Origin: Doryteuthis pealeii
Taxonomy: Eukaryota > Mollusca > Cephalopoda > Myopsida > Loliginidae
Assembly (NCBI GenBank): GCA_023376005.1
Contig: CM042138.1
Location: 99,720,572-99,784,571, forward strand
Direction: 5' to 3'
DNA: 64,000 nt
Shown here: piece by piece, positions 53,620-62,769 of the stretch
How positions within the stretch are numbered: the stretch's first letter is position 1
How the letters are laid out: each line of letters begins with the position of its first letter
Translations under genes and position numbers: made by a program
The notes under the pieces: generated by a model
Database searches by the model: none
What the model saw: only the letters and a program-made list of their open reading frames with translations
What the model was told of the DNA's origin: nothing

Positions 53620-54245
53620 ACAGGTTAGTTGTTTGCTTGGGTTTTAAGGCATGTCAACCCATTGGTTCATTTCATTCCAAAGACGTTTGTTTTTATTCAT
53701 TCTTCAAGGGTACTCAATTTTTTTCAACTCTATTTTTAACACATTTTTTTAGAACCATTTTGTTCTATTTAACCTATAGATGGGACCTTAACAGGTACTA
53801 CCACTCCGGATTAGAGTAAACCTGGGAGCAATGATGATAAACGGGTGCTCCAAATTCCCGAAAATTTCCAGAACTGGAACCTCACCATCAGTTTAACGTC
53901 ACACCAAGGACATGAAAAACCCAGCCACCGCTTTCTATCACCCATATGATAAAAAGGGTTGTGGCTTGCCATAAGAGCAATAGGGTTGGGACAATCATAT
54001 AGGTGCTATGGCTTGACATGGCCAGCCGATTGATCAGGGGGCCTCTCCGACCGTCCGTCTAACCCAAGTAAGGACCAAAGTGGCGTGTCGCATGTCATGG
54101 ACTGCTTAGCCATCTGGGTTCCATCATTAAGCATCACGGGTCGCCACCCACGGCCAACAGGTGACCCCATTGGGGGAGTCTTACTTCTCTGCAGAGGTGC
54201 AGTCGGTGTATTCTAACGCACCAACTGACAGGGCGGGGATTTGAA
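53620..54245 (+). mobile_element. Repeat family X, uninterrupted copy
   Basis: Runs from 'ttaaggcatgtcaaccc', 'gtactaccactccggatta' and 'cctgggagcaatgatga' directly into 'tatgataaaaagggttgtgg', 'tatggcttgacatggcc', 'cacggccaacaggtgacccc' and 'caactgacagggcgggga'. This shows the full structure (about 620 bp) of the family without an insertion. Confidence 0.85.
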
Positions 54246-54249
54246 CTGT

Positions 54250-54885
54250 ATCATAAGTTAGTTTAGTAAAATGAGCATGAAAAGAGACCACACACTGTTA
54301 AGTTGCAAGCCAAAATACAAGGGTTTGGGCGATATTAAACCATATTGAGTCTTCAGAAGACAACTTCCAGGGGGGGGGGTTAACAGGTACAGGAGTGACA
54401 AATGAAAAATATGTTGTGAAACAGCAGATGACACGCATTTAAGATTCCCATTGGGGTAACAAGGCAAATACAATGTATGGACAAACATCTCTTGTTTATT
54501 TTTTGTGTCTCCTGAGAATTACCCCCTTTATTTTTAAATTGGAAATGATACTGCAACACAGAGGAAGAAGAAAGATGAAATTATAATTTTAGCCTCTGGT
54601 GGTTGTGAGTCTGTCCCTGTTCATCTTTCTGTTCAGCTCTCTTGAGTGGTCAACCCAAAATAAAATAAATAGCATTCCCTTTTCATCTGCTGTCACTATT
54701 AATTTGATCTTTCACTGATCAAAGGACATGACAAGAAGGCAGCCTATCACATTATCATTCTATCCAATGATTTATCTTGCAACTTATAGCCAATAGAGTT
54801 TAGGTATCATGTCTGGTATTCCATGTTTGTTTCTGTAGTTCAAAAACAAACGTTTGGTGTTAACATAGAAATGCATGAACATAGT
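54250..54885. other. No feature recognised
   Basis: Includes a G run at 54,371. No family or coding similarity was recognised. Confidence 0.5.
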
Positions 54886-54886
54886 A

Positions 54887-54889
<3 letters not shown>

Positions 54890-54918
<29 letters not shown>
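54890..54918. repeat. (AGT)n microsatellite
   Basis: About nine AGT units. Confidence 0.95.
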
Positions 54919-55084
54919 TCTATAATGCTACCACTGTCAATTCCGAGCTTGGAACTTTTGTTGTGCGTGAAAGAACTGACAAATTGTGTAGAATAACCTT
55001 ACCAGAATTAAATGTGTTTTTGGCTTTAGTGGCCAAAACTGGTTCTTATAATACGTTAGAAGGCTTCAAAACGTAGGTAAATAT

Positions 55085-55480
55085 TTACATAATAAAATCC
55101 AAACAAATAGGTATAATATAAGAACAACACAAACTTTACTGTCTGAGCACATGGGATATGAAATATATAACAAGATACAACAGTTAGGACGAAAGTCTTT
55201 GGGAAGTAAGAACGAATTCTTAATGAATATAAAAGTCACTTACTGTGTATGACCCACGTGGTAGGATCTATAAAGGGCTACGTATACACATGGGCACGAG
55301 CCTATAGTTGGGGGCAAGGCCCCCCACCTTAATGGTCAGAGACACCACTCGACTAGTGCTTCTTTGTGGATGCCAGACCAAAGAGAGACCGAGAGCTTTC
55401 CCGGCTGAGCTTAAATACTCTGGTTGTAGTGCCACCTAGTGGCAAATCCTCGGAGCAAGGGAAGATAACTCTTTTCGACC
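55085..55480. mobile_element. Unclassified element L, copy 2 (possible LTR)
   Basis: 'ataagaacaacacaaacttt', 'actgtctgagcacatggg', a GC-rich palindrome (gggggcaaggccccccacc), 'cttaaatactctggttgtag', 'tgccacctagtggcaa' and 'gggaagataactctt' parallel 48,625-49,045. Confidence 0.4.
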
Positions 55481-55499
55481 CAAGTCCATCTCAACAAGG

Positions 55500-56480
55500 G
55501 CATACCATCGCTATAACCTTTATTGTATTCAGATATAAGTACACGAGGAAAATATACATATAGGTGCAAAGCAAGACATTTATAAAAAGACAAATCATTT
55601 TACATACATTCAAGTGACAATATAACAATGAACAAATAAACTTCTAATAAAGTTCTATACCACCATCTTAAAATCAACAGGAAACGTTTACGTCTGAGAA
55701 GAGTTACAAATTCTAAAATTTAACCATTTACACTCATTCTTCATTAACGAAAAGTTATGAATGTACATTAAAATGGTTTCTAAAGTACCTAACTTATTTA
55801 CCCTAAATGCGCAAAACTATATGTAAGACTTGGGAAGAAAATAACTTAAAAGTCCAATTATATTTATAATTTATGAGGAATAAACTTACAACTTAAGAAA
55901 AGCGAAAAACATTTTACTTTGTTAGCACCCTGGTGGTTGGGGTTCAATTTATTTTTTAGTAACTTGTTTACTAAGAATTTGGTATACTTTACCGCCTTGA
56001 AATGATTCCAGTAACTTGTTACTGGTCGAGAAAATGAAACGACCGACTACTTCGGATATTTATTTGAAAAGGACCTTTGAGAATTTTCAACGAATCCCTT
56101 TGAATACAAGGGCCAGATTCCTACGCCTTAGAATTAGAACCTTCCAAACTTTCATTCATTTATATATCTAATACTTTTTAGTGTACTCACTGTACCAATT
56201 CTACAGCATCTGTTTTGCTTTTATATTGATTGACAAGGTAATATTTTTTCTATTTTCCTTAAGCCATTTAAAACTATTTAGGGCTTTCGAAACTATGGGG
56301 ACAACTTTGGCAAAATTGCTTTGAGAGTGACCAGGTCACTGGTGGTCTAAGAGACAGAGCAGGATTGTTTAAAAACAAATTGGTGATTTCTTAGCTGACC
56401 TTATGGTGGCTTCTGGTGACAGCCATAATCACCACCTGGGCCTGTCAACGGAGCTTAGAATACATAGATTGCAGCCTCAG
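55500..56480. other. No feature recognised
   Basis: AT-rich. No repeat family or coding similarity was recognised. Confidence 0.5.
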
Positions 56481-56492
56481 CAAAGCAGTAGG

Positions 56493-56572
56493 TAAAAGTA
56501 AGCGGAGTGGCCTATTATCATTATCAGCTGGACAGCGAGGGAGTCTATCCTTTTTTCACCATCCTGGTATCT
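56493..56572 (-). mobile_element. SINE-1 3' fragment, minus strand
   Basis: 'aagcggagtggcctattatc' and 'gctggacagcgagggagtc' on the plus strand are the reversed SINE-1 3' end. Confidence 0.8.
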
Positions 56573-56624
56573 TTGGTTTAAAAGAAAATTAACTTTTAAT
56601 AATTTTATTTGTGAGGTTATAGAT

Positions 56625-56783
56625 GATACTGTTTGATATTTTGTTAATATATATATATTTTGTTAATATATATATATATTTTGTTAATATATATATATAT
56701 TAGTTATATATATATTTTGTTAATATATATATATATTAGTTATAGATGATACTGTTTGATATTTTGTTAATATATATATATTT

Positions 56784-56836
<53 letters not shown>
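56625..56836. repeat. Tandem 'ttttgttaatatatata' units passing into (TA)n
   Basis: 'ttttgttaatatatatat' recurs at least six times from about 56,637, and 'gatgatactgtttgatattt' occurs twice (56,622 and 56,745), so a roughly 123-bp block duplicated. (TA)n runs at about 56,786-56,835. Confidence 0.85.
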
Positions 56837-56837
<1 letters not shown>

Positions 56838-56841
56838 TAAT

Positions 56842-56883
56842 CCACAGACACGTGTTTCAAGGTTTCACCTTTCATCAGTGTGG
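56842..56883 (-). ncRNA. Candidate hammerhead ribozyme (42 nt), canonical core
   Basis: Minus strand: CCACA 56,883-56,879, core CTGATGA 56,878-56,872, stem II AAGGT 56,871-56,867 with ACCTT 56,863-56,859 around GAA, then GAAA 56,858-56,855, stem III ACA 56,855-56,853 with TGT 56,850-56,848 (CG loop), C56,847 at the expected cut, and TGTGG 56,846-56,842 closing stem I. Every consensus position is met. It is the same family as 40,407-40,448, with compensated stem II changes. It lies beside (TA)n like the other copy. Confidence 0.82.
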
Positions 56884-56985
56884 CTATACCGTAACAGCTA
56901 CCTCTGGCCGGGTTCGAGACCCGAATGAACTTTGGTTCGCCAAACCTTTAACCCGTACGGCCAGAGGCAGCTGTCAAATATAGGA
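56884..56985. other. tRNA-like folded region upstream of the hammerhead
   Basis: 'acagctacctctggcc' (56,895-56,910) pairs with 'ggccagaggcagctgt' (56,962-56,977). Inside are two small hairpins, cgggttcgagacccg (a 7-nt ttcgaga loop, like a tRNA T-arm) and tttggttcgccaaa. Together they form a three-way-junction-like shape. It could be a tRNA-derived head or B box of the hammerhead-bearing repeat. Confidence 0.55.
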
Positions 56986-57107
56986 GAATAATTAATCGCT
57001 AAATTTCTAAGCGGAAATGAAATTCACTAGAGTCCTCAAACGTTTGTAAACAAACGCGAGGGTTAGCTAGACGCCATAACGGTGAATCTGCAATTAAGTC
57101 CCTATCA

Positions 57108-57226
57108 AATGGTTTAAAAACTACCGACTTAAGTTTCTCGCAGTAGCGCGAATCTTTACGAATCTTCAGATAACCTGAAGATTCGCGCTACTGCGAATAA
57201 CTTAAGTCGGTAGTTTTTAAACCATT
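57108..57226. repeat. Long hairpin (arms about 50 bp)
   Basis: 'aatggtttaaaaactaccga' at 57,108 mirrors 'tcggtagtttttaaaccatt' ending 57,226. The inner arms share 'cgcagtagcgcgaatc', and the tip has 'gaatcttcag' against 'ctgaagattc'. The stem is GC-richer than the surroundings. Confidence 0.9.
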
Positions 57227-57299
57227 CGATTTAAACGTATATTTAGCTCTTTATATTGAGCACTTTTTAATCGGTTTTAGGAAAATTTAATGGTAACTG

Positions 57300-57301
<2 letters not shown>

Positions 57302-57350
<49 letters not shown>
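57302..57350. repeat. (TA)n microsatellite
   Basis: Near-perfect TA repeat. Confidence 0.95.
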
Positions 57351-57351
<1 letters not shown>

Positions 57352-57708
57352 TAAATTGGAAATATTCAGAGCTTGTCCACACAGAAATAATTTTTTATTA
57401 AATTCTTGGACTGAAAAAAATAACAACAGAAAATCAACCACCTTAAAAGTGAAAATCTTTCCGAGTATAATTTTAACATCCCCTACACACGAGGATGGCA
57501 CGCGGTCAAATAAAGCGAGGAAGGTATTCATAACGTATATTCATTTGGATGTCATTTACTAGGCGATTTGTCTGAAGATAAGGATATGATGCTTTGAAAC
57601 CGACGGTAATGAATCAGCCATTAAATGTATAGATTATACTATTAATAAATATAGGTCTTACAACTGTAATCTAGCATTATATTATTCTTCCACAGTCTTA
57701 TAAAATCA

Positions 57709-57721
57709 CTGTGTGTGTGTG

Positions 57722-57750
<29 letters not shown>
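57709..57750. repeat. (TG)n microsatellite
   Basis: GT repeat with one interruption. A purine-rich, G-rich strand follows at 57,825-58,140 (gggggaggcagaagggagag). Confidence 0.93.
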
Positions 57751-57753
<3 letters not shown>

Positions 57754-58279
57754 ATAATGGAAAGGTGAATAATGAACAACAATCAGTTCAATTAGCATTT
57801 CGTCTCAAATACAGATTGGTATTTAAGTGAGGGCAAGGTAAAAGGGGGAGGCAGAAGGGAGAGAAGAAAGGTAAAGGCATTGTGAAAGGAGGAGTAAGGG
57901 TTATCTGGGATGAAAATGATATATAGTGCGATTAGAGTGAGTGGGTACGCCGGTGGAAGTACCAGGGTGTAGATATGGTCAAATTAGGGAAGGGATAAAA
58001 GACCAAGGGGTCTAGAGGGGAGAGTTAACTTAGTGTTGGTGTGGAGGGCAGAGTAAAGGTGGTGGTAAGTGATTAGTGTTTATGTTTTAGTGAAGTGTTG
58101 TGGCAAACACAATGGTTGGCAGAAGGCAATGTAGCTGAATGGTGGATAAAGTTTGAGAAAAGTCAGTCTGTTGGGAATGAGTGTGTGTTGTTTTGTTTTT
58201 GTGATTTTGAATTATAAATTCAATTACATTTCCATTATATTTCCACATTTTGTCGGATTATTCTTCATCTGTTATTTTC

Positions 58280-58283
<4 letters not shown>

Positions 58284-58323
<40 letters not shown>

Positions 58324-58336
58324 TGTGTATGTGTGT

Positions 58337-58395
<59 letters not shown>

Positions 58396-58441
58396 GATGG
58401 GAGTAAATAAGGAAATGAATCCGACAGTATGTAGAAAATTC

Positions 58442-58492
<51 letters not shown>

Positions 58493-58529
58493 AGTAATGA
58501 GGAAATAAATCCGACAATATGTGAAGAAA
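58284..58529. repeat. (TA)n-(GA)n-(TA)n with a 38-bp duplicated spacer
   Basis: (TA)n at 58,284-58,320, (GA)n at 58,340-58,397, (TA)n at 58,444-58,490. 'ggaaatgaatccgacagtat' (58,411) and 'ggaaataaatccgacaatat' (58,501) lie after the GA tract and after the second TA tract. Confidence 0.9.
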
Positions 58530-58901
58530 GGTAGACAAATACGGGATGTTGTACTGGATGGATGGTTATTGTAGGTAGTGATGTCGACGTTATAACGTTT
58601 CGGTCTATCAGACCTTCTTCCATATGAAGGTCTGATAGACCCTGACCCCTATTTCCTCTAACATTCCAATTCCACTAATGCTACCATCACCTCACAAAAA
58701 GAAACATTTAAAGTAGCCATCAGCAGTTGACCATCCCTCCCCAAGCACGACCACAAACTCTCGTCGGTATGAGAACAATATCCTTCAATACAAGAACTCA
58801 GCTCGTGTCCTGAAGAAGGTCTGATAGACCGAAACGTTATAACGTCGACCTACAATAAACATCCATCTAGTACAACATCCCGTGTTTGTCTACCTTTTTC
58901 C
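58526..58901. mobile_element. Fold-back element with hammerhead-like arms
   Basis: Left arm 'gaaaggtagacaaatacggg' to 'ggtctatcagaccttcttc' (58,526-58,620) is mirrored by 'gaagaaggtctgatagacc' to 'gtgtttgtctacctttttc' (58,812-58,901). The arms are about 90 bp with small differences; the interior is 190 bp of non-coding sequence. It is bordered by (TA)n on the right. This arrangement resembles inverted terminal repeats of Penelope-like elements. Confidence 0.75.
58807..58849 (+). ncRNA. Degenerate hammerhead-like motif
   Basis: GTC 58,807-58,809, core CTGAAGA 58,810-58,816, an extra A (58,817), stem II GGTCT/AGACC with GAT loop (58,818-58,830), GAAA 58,831-58,834, stem III ACGT/ACGT with TATA loop (58,834-58,845), C58,846 at the cut, and GAC 58,847-58,849 pairing with GTC. 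The extra core base and the 3-bp stem I probably weaken or abolish cleavage. A mirrored partial copy is in the left arm of the fold-back. Confidence 0.45.
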
Positions 58902-58903
<2 letters not shown>

Positions 58904-58964
<61 letters not shown>

Positions 58965-59042
58965 ATATATGGGAAGAACTATCTTATTTTTAAAATTCTA
59001 TAATTTTTACAAATTCTTTTATTAAAATTCTATTTAATTTCT

Positions 59043-59092
<50 letters not shown>

Positions 59093-59140
59093 GAAGGACT
59101 ATATATATATATATATATAATATATATATAGTCCTTCCCA
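58904..59140. repeat. (TA)n tracts with mirrored 'gggaaggact' ends
   Basis: (TA)n at about 58,904-58,970 and 59,047-59,090. 'gggaagaact' (58,971) and 'gggaaggact' (59,091) are followed by a TA hairpin ending in 'agtccttccc' at 59,139, so 59,091-59,139 is a perfect-ended palindrome. Confidence 0.88.
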
Positions 59141-59695
59141 TTTACTTTGGAATGAAATCTTTGAATTCATGACTTTTTTGAATACCTTAAGGTAAATATC
59201 TCTCTGTGACCATGTTACTTCCTGCTTCAGCTGCTGAAACAAATCCAGGCTTCTCTTACACTGACTCTGTATCAAAACATGACTGGCGCATATCTCAAAC
59301 CAAATGTAGATAGTCTATTCTATCAAGCTGTGCCGCTTCTGGGCATAAATCATGTCTCATCTCAGCAAGTAGACACTAAACTGTCTACATCTTTGCTTTT
59401 TCTCTATACTGTACTAAAAAGTTACGTCTATTTTAACATGTGAAAAATAATGATCTTATAATTTAGCTAACTGGATATATGTGTATCTTAAGCCATTTTC
59501 TGTGGAATAAATTGCTGCAGTTTTGCCAAACACACCACTGGAGAATAACCATAAAGGTTTTAGGTTTTTCTTCTCAGAAATAATGAATAATACACAGCCA
59601 ATAGTAAATAAAATGTCTAAATGATCTAACATCAAACTTGTTGAGCGTTTAGAGTCTACATCACCACCGAGGCCGTTTTTTTAGCAGTGCAATTT
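59141..59695. other. No feature recognised
   Basis: Mixed sequence with no recognised repeat family or coding similarity. Confidence 0.5.
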
Positions 59696-59699
59696 TTTC

Positions 59700-60140
59700 A
59701 TCATCATCATTATGTCGCGCAATTAGCACGGATATCCATAACAATCTCTCGCCACCCGTCTCTACCATTCATTGTCCCCGGGAGGTCCTCTGTGCAGCAT
59801 CCCATATCCGCACAGAGCTGGTCAATGTAGTTCCTTACTTGATGGTCCACATTGGCATGTCCATGTGCTGGTTTGCACAGGAGAATGTCGCTTATGAGTT
59901 TGTCCTTGTTTTGTCCAGGATATCCTGTTCGTCTCACTCGGATAGTTTGTAAGATAGGGGGCAAGTGGCCGTACAGCTTCTTCCTTGTGGGGGTGTTATT
60001 TCCGCTACTTGTTCAAGATCGCACGCAGCATTTTTGTGGAGCTCACATCGAGCTTATTCTACAGGTGCCTCGTTAAGGTCCAATTGGTGCAGCCATACAG
60101 CAGCGCTGACACAACCAGAGCTTGGAAGAATTGTTGTTTT
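59700..60140 (-). pseudogene. LINE ORF2 C-terminal region, best copy
   Basis: Minus-strand frames read LLYGCTNWTLT, KLDVSSTKMLRAILNK, then PPILQTIRVRRTGYPGQNKD, LISDILLCKPAHGHANVDH and NYIDQLCADMGCCTEDLPGT to GRDGWREIVMDIRANCAT. This is the conserved tail after the reverse transcriptase of a widespread LINE lineage: a zinc-free helical domain ending in a DRDxWRE-type motif. The last 84 codons are open (59,710-59,964); the upstream part is frameshifted. The reverse transcriptase domain itself is absent, so this is a 5'-truncated insertion. Confidence 0.87.
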
Positions 60141-60235
60141 AAGTTGACAAATTTTTAAATGTTATGTTAATATACAAAAAAATTGGATCATTAAAGTGCA
60201 TATTTTTATTACTGCTAATTTATTGTGAATTTTAC

Positions 60236-60476
60236 CTTCTCAGTTGTTAGAGCATCGGTCTAGGTTCCGGGTTCGATACCAGCCTTCGCCAATTCAGCGG
60301 AGGAGTAGCACAGAACAGATTTGTGTGGCATATGCTAAGTGGGGAGCTGATGGTAGGTGTGGCGCTCCACCCCAGATGCATCATCAATCTCCTTGGTCTA
60401 GCGCTAGTGAAAAGGGAATATATTTCTTCACTGGCCGGCTGATACTGACAATAGGCCACTCCTCCGACTTTACATT
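60236..60476 (+). mobile_element. SINE-1, full-length
   Basis: 'cttctcagttgttagagcat' (A box), 'ccgggttcgataccagcc' (B box), 'ggaggagtagcacagaac', 'aagtggggagctgatggtag', 'ctccttggtctagcgctagt' and 'taggccactcctccgac'. Confidence 0.93.
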
Positions 60477-60479
60477 TAT

Positions 60480-61195
60480 ATAATTGTTTTTTTTGTATTG
60501 CTTATAAATAAATATACTTCTGATATTTTTTTATAAACCAAAGATAACTGCTATAGTCCCGAGGCAATTATTCTCAAATACACTCAGTTTTCTTTTGTCT
60601 TCCTCCGTCAAACTACGTTTCTGCAATAATGTAAAAAGGTAGATGGGTTGTCTCCCTTGGTCTACGTGCCTCTTTTTCAAACCAGCTAATCACAGGCCCG
60701 CAAATTTGAATGGCAAAATTGAAGATAGGAATTCTTCCTCTTTGGAACCAGTGTCAGTTGGGGACAGCGTAAGAAAACGTCGCTCCCTATTTCAGCAGAT
60801 ATGGGAAGAGGGCTGTTGTACGTGCGATAACTTACCAACTTTACAAGGACTCATTTAAATGGAATTGTATTGTTATATTTGTATAATTAACATTTCCTGC
60901 AGAAGATAGCATCGTTTGCAAACCACAAGTAATTCAAGCTTAATTTCTTGTTTGTGTAAATGTATTAATACATTATTATTTGAAATTGCATGTTGTGTTC
61001 ATGTGTTTTCTATTCCTAACCCCTCTTTGTTGAACATTCGCAGCGTAAATTAGCACAATAAACATGACTATTAGGATTATTAGTACATATGAATAATATG
61101 AAATATCTATTATTCTTATGTTTCCATATTTATCCTTAAATTTATTGAAAGTTGAAGAAACTATACCTATCATCCTCCTTGCATCAGATGAACAC
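60480..61195. other. No feature recognised
   Basis: AT-rich. No repeat family or coding similarity was recognised. Confidence 0.5.
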
Positions 61196-61199
61196 CTTG

Positions 61200-61450
61200 G
61201 TATGTATTTACAAGCAGGATATGACACAAAGTCAATGTTTAAGTGGAGTTTAACAGATTCTAATCCAGAGTTTCCCTTCTCCTAGACTGGTTGCCATACC
61301 AAGGTTAAAGAGCCTAGTCTATCCAAATATTTATCCATAGCTGAAGGGAGAATAGTTTGATTCTAATTTTTTCCAAATGTATTAGCCCTTGTCCAGGATT
61401 TGAACTCGTTTCAACCTGTCCTTTTCCTACAACAATAGCTTTACACAGCA
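61200..61450 (-). mobile_element. SINE-2, minus strand
   Basis: 'aagcaggatatgacacaaag', 'ttctcctagactggttgcc', 'ttatccatagctgaaggg' and 'gtccaggatttgaactcg' on the plus strand are the reversed SINE-2. Part of the body near 61,380 is deleted. Confidence 0.87.
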
Positions 61451-61625
61451 AGTACTTTTGGTACCATTGACACCCAGAATGAATTTGACCTTTTCAACTA
61501 TAGCATAATTCACAGTCATGTTGTTATGAATTAATGTAATTACTTTACTGGTATCACTGACCCCCAAAATGTGAATTTATTGACCTTTTTGACTAGAGAG
61601 TCATTCATAGTGAAGTTATTATCAC
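61450..61625 (+). repeat. Two-unit tandem repeat, about 90 bp
   Basis: 'ggtaccattgacacccagaa' ... 'ttgaccttttcaactata' and 'ggtatcactgacccccaaaa' ... 'ttgacctttttgactaga' are successive diverged units with 'cattcatagtgaagttatt'-type ends. Confidence 0.7.
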
Positions 61626-62500
61626 CAGAGATTATGTTGTACATCTGAGTATTTATTTTCATACTCCATTTCCATCATTACTGTCCTATTTCCTTGGTAG
61701 ACAATTTTAGTTTCTCATATATAGCAGAGATTGGTGTAATTGATGTAGTAAAAATCGGTACAAGGTTAAGATTTTGTTGTAAAATGATTAGCTCGTTCTT
61801 AATTACTTCAAGTAAATTGTTCAAAAGTGTGTAGGATAGCAGACATTCTATTATAGCGTCTAGGTGGAATGATACGCAGAAGAAATTGAGTGCTTAATAT
61901 ATTTATTCAGCACTAGTATTCGGTACTAATGGATACATACAAAAACACTGAAGAATAAAGTACAAACAATTAACTCGATAAAACTTACAAGAAATAGAGG
62001 AGGGTCAAATGCGGTATAGCCAAACACAGTCAGTCAGTCCAAATATTATTCAGATTTATAATCCACTTTAATCTTAGACTATATAAGGCTATGAACCATT
62101 CCACTTGGAAGAAGGCTGAAGGGGCGATAGCTACTCTACAACACATTCCTGTTGAAATCCAATGCTCATATTGAACCAGTCTGTAATGCTGTTGCATGAA
62201 GAGAAAATAATTGTTTTTCTTTGGGCTGTAGGTGTAGCATACCACGTCACATGTTCGTTGGTCAAATGATAATTGAGTGGCTTAAAACTTTTTCTTGTGT
62301 CACCGTTCTTGGAACGGATAGGACCTATCTTTTTCAGACCTCGCTCGTTGAGCGAAAAGGACATGTTTTTCATTTCTGTTCGTAGAAGAGAATAGAAACA
62401 ATTTATTTCCATCTTTGGCATGAATTTTATTGCAACTCACCATGAAAACCATTGAAGATACGTCTGTCATCATTTCTTTGACATTATGTACAGTTATCTG
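61626..62500. other. No feature recognised
   Basis: AT-rich. Short frames on the minus strand have no recognisable similarity. Confidence 0.5.
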
Positions 62501-62504
62501 TTGG

Positions 62505-62765
62505 GACATACATGGTTAGAGACGTAGGAAATGGTCTCGTCAACATGAGTTCAAATCCTGGACGAGACTGTTTGCGTTTCACATGGCGCTAATACCCTTA
62601 GGAAAGGTATGCAACCAACTACTCCTTTCCAGCTATGGGTAAATAGTAGACAACTCGATTTTTAACCGTAGTTAGGTAACCAGTCTAGGAGAAGGAAACT
62701 CTAAATTCAAACCTGTTAAACCCTGCTTAAGAAATTGACTTGGGTCACATCCTACTATGTTGTTG
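62505..62765 (+). mobile_element. SINE-2, full-length, tail shortened
   Basis: 'ggacatacatggttagagac' head, B box 'tgagttcaaatcctggac', 'gtttgcgtttcacatggcg', 'ggaaaggtatgcaacc', 'agctatgggtaaatagtag' and 'cttaagaaattgacttgg'. Confidence 0.9.
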
Positions 62766-62769
62766 CATG

